A stretch of 64,000 nt of DNA from Cavenderia fasciculata (Eukaryota; Evosea; Eumycetozoa; Acytosteliales; Cavenderiaceae). Position numbers and translations under genes: made by a program. Below the pieces are notes generated by a model. The model did not search any database. It saw nothing but the letters and a program-made list of their open reading frames with translations, and was not told the origin of the DNA. Positions 55,844-64,000 of this stretch are shown piece after piece (within the stretch, counting starts at the first letter, position 1; every line of letters begins with the position of its first letter). The DNA is taken from the NCBI RefSeq assembly GCF_000203815.1, contig NW_004457737.1:2232001-2296000 (forward strand), in the 5' to 3' direction.

Positions 55844-58800
55844 ATGAGTCATAGACGTCCACCCCCTCTATTTCCTGCTTATGCAAAGGGGTCTCCTCCT
55901 CCACCTCCACCTCCTCAATTAGCTTTACCTATTCAACCTCCTCCTCCTCCTACTCCACCCGTGGAAGATACAAGGAGTAGTTCCCTACCACCTCCTCCTC
56001 CACCCCCTTCTACCTCGTCAGATGATCATCTTCCACCACCACCACCTCCTCCTCCTCCACCTATAGAAGATCCAACAAATAGTAGTACTACTCTACATCC
56101 ACCTCCACCTGTACCTCTTGATTATAAAAGGAAAACAGCAGCTGATTTCTTCTTTTCAACTGCTTCCTCTGCCTCTACTTCTTCATCTTCTTTATCTGAA
56201 GAACTACCTCCTCCTCCTCCACCACCACCTCCATCTGTACCTCTTGATCCAAAGGAAGCAGAAGAAAAAAGACTACTAGAAAGAAAAAAGAGAATAGAGC
56301 AAGCATTGATATCATATCAAAGAGATGCAAGTAGTAGTAGTGAAGAAGACGATACAAGTGATGACGATGATGAAAAGAAGAAGAAAAGAAAGAAAAAGGA
56401 TAAAAAGAAGAGTAAAAAGAAACATAAAAAGTTAAAAGGGGAAGATACTAAATTGTAAGTACATTAAAAGTAGAGCAGTTTACACTCAACATACATATAC
56501 TTACACATTATTTTGTACATTTAGATCTATATCATATTATGATGATAAGGGATATGTAACAGACTATAAAGGAGACAGATCATTATTGATCAATGATATG
56601 ATACCAAAGGATAAGTTGGCATCCTACAAACAAGACCGTTCAAGTGTATTGGGTTTGGATGGATACTCGTTGGTGTTTAACAAACATAAAGGATTGGTTT
56701 TGGAACCAACCGATTCAATTGGTTATACAGGTCTAACAAGATATTGGTCAAAGTTACAAAATAACAACAACTCAAAGTCGTCGGTTGTATCAACCATCAA
56801 GATTACTCCATCCCTATTGTCAACCGATCCATTTACAAAGAATCAAGATTATATTGTATTTCCAAAAGATCAAAAGGATGATGATAATGCATTATTGGAT
56901 GATAATAGTAATAGTAATTCAGATTTAGTTTTAAAAAGAAATGCAGAGTTGAATGAAATGGTTTCAAAGGATCCACACAATGTAAAGCTTTGGTTAGAGT
57001 TGGCTGAATTTCAAGACGAGTTTGATATCTTTAATTTCCTTGGTAGTCGTAGACAAAGGGCTGGTGTGGTGAGCAAGGCAAGACGTGCAATCATTGAGAA
57101 AAAGATTGCGATTCTGCGAAGGGCGTTGACTGAGAATCCGCAGTCTGAGCGCTTGACAATCGCCTATCTCCACACAGCTGCCAAGATTTGGGATCCAGAA
57201 CAAATACTCCAATTGTGGCACCGAGTACTAGACGCACAGAGTGACGCGTTCTTAAAGTCACAGGACCGATCCAACACGACCGTCTTTTCAGAGACATTGT
57301 GGCGCGAGTACATTGACTTTGTTCAATCCTATTTCAAGGGATTCACAGTGACACACACGAGAACTATCTATCTCAACGCCATCAAACGAATGCTAGCTAA
57401 ACGAAGATCACTCAAACCCAAGGAAAAGGGGTTCGACGAACAGGTTGGATTGGTCGAACGCGCCATACTTGTGATCGTGTCTCAATGGACTCGATTTGAA
57501 CGACAGGCTGGATACAGCGAGCGCGCTATTGGCATCTACCAGTCACTGATCGAATTCAATCTATTCATGCCACACAAGCTATCAACACAGCCCCAGAACA
57601 CCATCATAGCCAATTTTAAAACTTTTTGGGATAGTGATCAACCAAGAATCGGTGAAGTGGATGCTGTTGGTTGGAGCAATACCAAGTTGGACGCAGAGTT
57701 AGATAATATGACACTGGAAGAAATGGAGAAACTTTTAGCACAACAAGAGCAAGATGAACTAGACCAAGAAGAAAAAGAAAAAGAAAAGGAAAAACAACAT
57801 TATAAAAAAGCATCCGACTTTTTCTTTGATCTTCCTCCTCGTTCACCAAAAGATATGGATATGAATCAAGAACAAGAAGAACAAGAACAACTCATAGAAG
57901 AAGAAAAAGAAAAAGAAAAAGAAGAAATTGAAATTGAAAATAGACAAATGGAATTGATTGAAATTAAACAAGAACAAGAACAACAAGAACAAATACAAGT
58001 AAAACAAGAAAAAGAAATTCAATCAAATAATAACAATAATAATATAAAGATAAAAGAGGAACAACAACAACAAGAGACGATATCGATAATAGAGAAATAT
58101 GATGGACCATATTCAGAATGGATATATAAAGAAATGACCAAAGAATCAAAGGAATGGTTACCAAGTAAACTATTAGATGATGTTGAAATGGATGATGATG
58201 AAAAGAATCAATCAAAAGAAGAAGGAGATGATGATACAGAGAGAATAGTATTATTTAATGATATAAAGGATATTCTGTTTCGTATTGTCCGAGAAGATTA
58301 TAAATTGGAATTGGTGTACCAGTTTTTAGATTTTCTTGGCGTTGCAAGAGACGAAACTGTACAAATGTCCATTCTACCTAGATATTCATTTGACAATCCT
58401 CTTCGTAGAGAATCTTCAAATTCAATTGAAGATAATCTATCATCTTTATTTTTAAATTTGGAACAGAAATCATCATCATCATCATCATCATCACAAGTTG
58501 AACCAACATGGTCAAAGGCATTTAATATATTTAATCCAATTAAATTATCAAATGATAAATTTGATTTTATAGAGTATGTAATATCATAATAATTTCACCA
58601 TACCATTTCTAACATAATCATTTCACTTACTTTTATTAGGAGAATATTTAAACAAAGTTTAAATAGATTTAAAGGAAATATAGAATTAATGATTCATTAT
58701 ATTCAATTAAAGTCAACTAGGAATATAGATGAATCTATACAATTGTGTAAACAACTATTGGAACAAAATAGAAATGCTGTTATTCTTTATGACACCTATG

Positions 58801-60069
58801 CATCGTTGTTGTTGAAACAAGGTAAAATACAAGAATCTAAAAAGATCTATCAAACATCGTTGACTATTGTCAAATCACAAATCGACTCGCTTCAACCATC
58901 ATCGACACCACCACTCCTCTTCAATGGTCAACCACAACAACAACAAAACCAAATGAAAAAGGATCTAGAGATTATTTATCGACAATATTGTCTTGTTGAA
59001 ATGCAAATCATCTATAATACGGTTACAAATGATCCTAGTTTAGTTAAAAAATTCATCAAGGCTCGTAAACCATTTACTGAAATGTTTACATTACCCATTC
59101 ACATTCTTTGTTGTTTTATTGAAAATCAATTCCAACCATTCTCTATTAAATCAACTCCCATTACATCAAGTAGATTATTAATTTGTCAAAAGGTAAATAT
59201 ATCAAATAGATAATAGATAATAGATAATACCAGTACTAGTTCTATTTTATTCTAATCATCATTTTTAATATCTATCTATCTATCTATTTATTTATATTTA
59301 GAATTTTGAAAGTCAATTTAAAGAATATTTTAATGATAATTCTTCTACTTTTATAGTATCAATTAATTTTATAATCAATTATTGTATATTTCAATTATTG
59401 ACAAAAGATTTGGATAGTTGTTTAGAAATATTTAATCGATCGCTACCACTATTTAACAATAGTGACAATGACAATAGTAGGAGTAGAGAAGGATTAGTAA
59501 TTTATTTGGTAGAGGTAATTACAAAGTATGGTCCTATTATTGGATCGGCACCTTTTAAAATCAAGAATACCATTTTTGGAGTATTGAATGATTACTATGA
59601 TCATCCAATACTGTTGTCATCATTTTTGAATTGGGAGTCAAAGAGTGGAGTGATTAATAGAGCTCGTCAATACTTTGACCTCAAGACAGTGTCGACACCA
59701 TCCACCACACTTTGGCTCTACTCTATCGAATGTGATAGACATCGTATTGGAGCAGGTACAAGAATCAAATCGATATTTGAACGTGCCATTGAATCCGACA
59801 CTCAATCAAAACACTCTATTGTATTGTGGCGACTCTACATACTATTTGAATTCTATCGTAACCGTCATCGTGCCTCCAAATCACTCTACTATCGAGCCAT
59901 CAGAGCATTACCTTGGGCCAAAACCATTTGGCAATTAGCATTTACAAAATTATCAAATCTATTCAATTTGAATGAATTAAATGATATCATTCAATTAATG
60001 AAAGAAAAGGAAATAAGATTAAGAATCACTACTACTACTATATCTCCAACTCAAACTCAAACTCAATAA
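55844..60069 (+). CDS. nrde2: NRDE2 homologue (nuclear RNAi-defective-2 family)
   Basis: Exons 55844-56454, 56525-58573, 58640-59192 and 59302-60069 give 1326 residues. Residues 1-135 hold five long proline runs. Residues about 160-205 are acidic then Lys-rich (KKKRKKKDKKKSKKKHKK). The following block with YYDDKGYVTDYKGDRSLL matches the MTR4-binding region of NRDE2. From about 365 comes the HAT/TPR-like NRDE2 domain (LNEMVSKDPHNVKLWLELAEF, then WDPEQILQLWHRVLDAQSDA), with a Glu/Gln-rich insert at about 620-780 and a C-terminal HAT block (RIKSIFERAIESDTQSKHS). NRDE2 is a nuclear protein that binds the exosome helicase MTR4 and guards mRNA export and splicing. Length is near that of human NRDE2 (about 1160) plus inserts. 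A two-codon upstream frame, ATGCTATGA, overlaps the start. Confidence 0.85.
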
Positions 60070-60232
60070 TTTATTAAATAAATAAATAAATCTCTCGAAT
60101 ATTTATTTATTTCCAAAGAGATTCATGCAAGATTTAGATAAATATATATTTAGATTTATATTTATTTATTGAAAGATTTATTTGTTTTGTTATTAGTGGG
60201 GGTAAATGCAAGTGTGACGGTTAGGAGGGTAA

Positions 60233-60447
60233 AAAAAAGGAGGGAAGACCATTGCCCCCTAACGTGGGGAAATGAGATTGAAGGTTTTGCCAAAGAAAGG
60301 ATAACGGTTACACTGGTTCGTCATCATCAGTATCAAACATTGGAAATGAAAATATCTTGAAAGATTCACTATGATTTAATTGATTCTGTATTGTTTTCCA
60401 ATCATTGTGTTCCCTCCTTTTTTGCATCAAAAGTTCCCTCCTTTTTT
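60233..60447. repeat. Three copies of a 14-15 bp element, one inverted
   Basis: GTTCCCTCCTTTTTT occurs at 60409-60423 and 60433-60447. Its complement, AAAAAAGGAGGGAA, lies at 60233-60246. The inverted copy could pair with either direct copy. All lie 140-350 bp upstream of the SAP-domain gene. Confidence 0.7.
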
Positions 60448-60473
60448 AAAGGAGTGATTTGAATTTTAATTGG

Positions 60474-60515
60474 TTTTTTTTTTTTTCTCAGCATCAACAC
60501 TTCAGCTTTATAAAT
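60474..60515 (+). promoter_or_regulatory. Core promoter: T-run and TATA box
   Basis: A 13-T run (60474-60486) and TATAAAT (60509-60515) lie 70-110 bp before the SAP-domain start. TATA plus oligo-T is the usual dictyostelid core promoter. Confidence 0.5.
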
Positions 60516-60584
60516 CCACCAAACAGCTAAGTTGTTTATTATTTAGTATTATCCATATAACTATATATAATATATCTCGACAAT

Positions 60585-61921
60585 ATGTCTTCAATCGACG
60601 ATCTCATCAAAAAGTTTGCTACTGCCACCCTCTTTGAGGACCCATCCTTTGCTTCAAAGGTTGCCCTATCAGACGAAGAAAAGGCCAAAAAGGACGCCTC
60701 CCTATCTACCAAGAAGATGAAAGAGCACCTTTTGGAAAGATGCGAGTTCTACGGTCTCAAGGGTTTCCTCCGTACCCTCTCACTTGCCGAACTCAAGGAA
60801 TTATACACCCCATTCGTTGAAAAGGATGAAAAGGTATGTACAATAATATATTATTATTAATATGACACCCAACCAAACCACTCCAAACTACACTAAAGTA
60901 GTTTGTTCAACGCTCAACAACCAACCCACACAAAGTTGAGACCCGTCTCAACACAACGAAAACAGTAATATATAATATTTGTATCAGAGATACTTACAAA
61001 TGTTTTTTTTTTTTCCAACTATTTTTTTTTTTTTTTTTTTTTTGTTAATAGCCTTACGCAATGAGAATCAAGTACATCAAGAGACTTTCGACCAAGATTG
61101 CTGGTTTGACCATCTCCAAGTTCTTGACCAAGCACTGTAATGACAAGATTCTCGAAATCCTTGCCGAACATTGCACCACCCCAAAGGCCTCGTTAAAGAC
61201 CAACTTGGTTGCCGAGCTCCGTGAAGGTGGTCTCAGATTGATCTTGTCCGACACTCCAAACGCCGTCCTCCAAAAGATGGTCGACGACCAAAACATCAAC
61301 TTCCAATCCAACAACCAAGACCTCTTGATCGACACCTTGATGAGTGGCAAGGCCCCCAAGGAGATCAAGAAGAAGAAGAAGGAAGTCGTCATTGAGTTTG
61401 TGGACAAGAAGCCAAAGCTCGCCAAGGGCAAGAACCTCGGCTACCACGACATCTTCCAACACTACAATCTCGAAGAACTCGCCGATTATGCTCGTGACAA
61501 GAGAATCAAGGTCTCGGGTACCAAGCCAGAACTCATTCGTCGTATTCTCGCTTTCTGGGAGACCGGTGCTGATGGTTTCAAGCCAGAAAAGGTCAAGAAG
61601 GAGAAGAAGGAAGTCGAAAAGAAGGTCAAGAAGACCACCACTACCACCACTACCACCACCACCAAGGCTGCCACTCCAGACACTGAAGTCGCCGCACCCA
61701 TCCAAGACGAAGAAGTCGAGTCTGACGAAGACTCCTCTGACGCCGAAGATGAGGAGCCAGATCAACAAGTCGAAGCCGATGACACTGACGACGAAGAGGT
61801 CGAAGTCACCCTCAAGAGTGTTGCCGCCAAGACTACCGAGACCCCAGTCACTCCAATCAAGAAGCAAACATCTGTCATCAAGACCAGCAAAAAGACCCGT
61901 GGAAAAACTACCCCAAAGTAA
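60585..61921 (+). CDS. SAP-domain nuclear protein with acidic tail
   Basis: Exons 60585-60833 and 61052-61921 give 372 residues; the intron is GTATGT...TAG and carries a T25-like run. The N-terminal part has helical segments (KMKEHLLERCEFYGLKGFLR). A SAP motif lies at about 212-250: YHDIFQHYNLEELADYARDK continuing into KVSGTKPELIRRIL, the helix-extended loop-helix that binds AT-rich or scaffold DNA. Lys-rich stretches, a run of ten Thr (about 275-285), a Asp/Glu-rich region and a basic end (KKTRGKTTPK) follow. This suits a chromatin or RNA-processing protein. Exons use many C-ending codons (GTC, CTC, ACC), so the gene is probably well expressed. The exact partner or family name is not known to me. 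Confidence 0.75.
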
Positions 61922-62393
61922 ATCAATTTGACTAACAACAACAACAATATCATTATCCTCCCCAATATATTTATCAACTTAGACAATCATCAATCATAAT
62001 CTTCTCCCTTCCATCCCAGTACTTATACAAACACTCTAACCCCTCACTTTCTATACATACAACGTCGTCATTCATTGTGTTTTAGATTGCAATGATATCT
62101 ATATATTATTTTGTAAATCCTTCTTTTTCTTTAAAATACTTCAAACTTCATTGTTTGATGTATAATAAATAACAATAACAATTATTAAAAAAAAAAAAAA
62201 ACCAATAATAATCATCATTCCCAAAATGGGTTTATTAATTTTTGTAACCGCAAAGATGAGGGGATGGATGTGAGGTTAGGTTGTCTCTTGTCCCTTGCAA
62301 CAACTTTTTCGACTAACCATCATTAATTTGTCAAACAAGTAGAATAAGTAGAATAAGTAGAATAAGTAGAGATAGGATAGAGTAGATAGAGAT
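61922..62393. other. Intergenic
   Basis: 3' flank of the SAP gene (poly-A run near 62187-62200) and 5' flank of the F-box gene, with four tandem GTAGAATAA units just before its start (62338-62371). No gene seen. Confidence 0.6.
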
Positions 62394-64000
62394 ATGAAAT
62401 CAAGTTATGACGATTCCATCATGATGGTTGATGAGTCGTCTAGCAGTACGAGATTCAAAAGACATAGCACGAATAGTCATCATCATCACAATAATCAATT
62501 TAGTGATAGTCATTTCATTGATGATTGTAGTACTCAATTATTGTCATCATCTTCATCGTCGTCAATGTCATCATCATCATCATTATCAATGTCATTGTCA
62601 ACGACATGTTATATCTATTCATTGCCAGTCGAGGTATTTGAGCAAGTTATGAAGAACTTTAGCTCAAAGGAAATCTGTATATATATGTCAAGTCTATCAA
62701 AGTTCTTCTATAGAGTATCACAATCAAATTCATTGTGGCATTACTATTGTGTAAAGGATTTTAAAATTAATTCAGGTAAACTATAGTAGTAGCAGTACCT
62801 GTACTTGGCTAGAAACAATTATATATTATACTAACCTTTCTATGTGAATCTGGTTATAGGTGTACAAAAATTATTTAAACAACAAATAGATTGGTATCGA
62901 GAGTACCATGTTTTATATCAAGCATTAAAGGATATTAGTTTATCACCTTTATATCTAAGTGATGACAATTCATTGAGAATTACAAATCATCATCAATTAC
63001 AACAACAACAGCCAGATCAACAACAACCAATACAACAACAACAACCGGATCAACAACAACAACAACAACCACTTTACATACATAATCATCATTTAAATAT
63101 TATACCACCACCTCCACCAAATCATCATGATTTACTTAAATCAAATATCAATACTCATCATCATCACAATTACAATAGTCACTCTCCTAATAGTAATACA
63201 ATTATATTAAATACTAGGAAATCAAAACCAGATTCTACTCTTGTATGTTATCAATCATAATGATGCAGTGGAATGGAATGGACAATGATTGACGATTTTA
63301 TTTATTATTTCTATTTCTAGTTTATTCAATCAAAGAAAAAAATAACACCATTACCATTTGGTAATTTTACTGTTGCCTATTTTGAAATAACATTATTGGC
63401 TGCTGGAATTGATCAAAATATATTTATTGGTTATTCCCTTTCTTGTGAACAATATGATAAGAAACAAGTTTTAAAGTATGTAAAGATATATATATATATA
63501 TTGATGATGAGGGGCTATTTGGAATAACACTTTTTAAATTTATTTATTTATTTTTTTAGGACAAATGTTTCATTTCATGGAGGTGATGGAGGAATGTATT
63601 ATACACCGGTGATGGGAAAGGAAATTAGTGAACCTTGGATGCGCAATGATACGGTTGGATGTGGTTATGATTTTTCACAAAAAGTTATCTTTTTCACAAA
63701 GAATGGAGTGTTGCTGGGCAAGTCATCGTTGCCAATCAGCATTACAAAGTTGTATGCTACTATTGGCACTATCTCTTATGGAGACAAATTTTCAATCAAT
63801 TTTGGAGGAGATGGAGCTAAACGTTTTGAATATGATATAGTTCAATATCAACAAGAACATCAACAGCAACAGCAACAGCAGCAACAACAACAACAACAAC
63901 AGATACCTACACCATCAGGTACCCATTTTATATATCCATTGTATAGTTTACAACAACAAATGCAAGAAAAGTTTTTGGTAGAGTATTTTGAGGACGAGTA
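62394..64000 (+). CDS. F-box and SPRY domain protein (partial, runs off the window)
   Basis: Exons seen: 62394-62775, 62860-63242, 63321-63475 and 63560 onward, open to the window end. After a Ser/His-rich head an F-box lies at about residues 75-125 (IYSLPVEVFEQVMKNFSSKE, then MSSLSKFFYRVSQSNSLWHYYC), which would recruit the protein to an SCF ubiquitin ligase through Skp1. A Gln/His-rich linker follows, then a SPRY domain: FGNFTVAYFEITLLAAG, IGYSLSCEQYD, DTVGCGYDFSQKVIFFTKNG and GDKFSINFGG. This domain would bind the substrate. A poly-Gln run follows at 63858-63902. Junctions: GTAAAC, GTATGT and GTATGT donors with TAG acceptors, all in frame. The C-terminus lies beyond the window. Confidence 0.82.

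Larger units (their letters stand above)
60070..60584. other. Intergenic with repeated TTCCCTCCTTTTTT element
   Basis: It separates the NRDE2 3' end from the SAP-domain gene. Besides the three-copy element and core promoter listed separately there is GC-richer sequence at 60195-60275. No gene accepted; a 63-codon frame here has no ATG start. Confidence 0.5.

Overview
The window reads as nuclear DNA of a dictyostelid social amoeba. Intergenic DNA is very AT-rich, and introns are short and T-rich, mostly GTATGT/GTAAGT...TAG. There are triplet runs coding Asn, Gln, Ser and Thr. The gene content fits: an NDR kinase, a CudA-like regulator and expanded ankyrin-like families. Coding GC is higher than I would expect for D. 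discoideum, so I infer another dictyostelid; the species cannot be fixed from sequence alone.

Layout. 0.2-6.8 kb holds short housekeeping genes: a putative ATP synthase small subunit, a Qc-SNARE, the translocon protein RAMP4/SERP, a possible mitochondrial ribosomal protein, a mitochondrial KHE-type membrane protein and an unrecognised acidic protein. 8.2-14.6 kb is one 14-exon gene for a 1749-residue protein with CCCH fingers, an RNase II/RNB-like module and a UPF1-like helicase, in which both catalytic centres look eroded. 14.9-16.9 kb is an NDR kinase. 17.4 kb holds a tiny gene ending in a CaaX box; a relative lies at 42.7 kb and a broken copy at 18.0 kb. 18.4-20.9 kb is a CudA-like regulator with a 4.8 kb gene-poor upstream region that contains several GC-richer hairpins.

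25.7-39.4 kb is all on the minus strand: a peroxisomal acyl-CoA oxidase (plant ACX3-like N-terminus), an ankyrin-like protein, a small unknown gene and a single-exon 2278-residue acetyl-CoA carboxylase that forms a GC-rich island. 41.5-50.5 kb holds a candidate structured RNA, a relic and a tandem array of three ankyrin-like genes. Their start codon appears to be split by an intron, and the middle copy carries a frameshift. 51.1-54.2 kb is a p180/kinectin-like ER coiled-coil protein with 64-residue internal repeats. 55.8-60.1 kb is an NRDE2 homologue with a proline-rich head. 60.6-61.9 kb is a SAP-domain protein. An F-box/SPRY gene runs off the right end.

Themes: lipid metabolism (ACC and acyl-CoA oxidase about 4 kb apart), ER membrane and translocon (RAMP4, p180-like), RNA surveillance (NRDE2 and the HELZ2-like protein), and local duplication and decay of small families. 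Exon models were built by hand from splice consensus and reading-frame continuity; no transcript or database was consulted.
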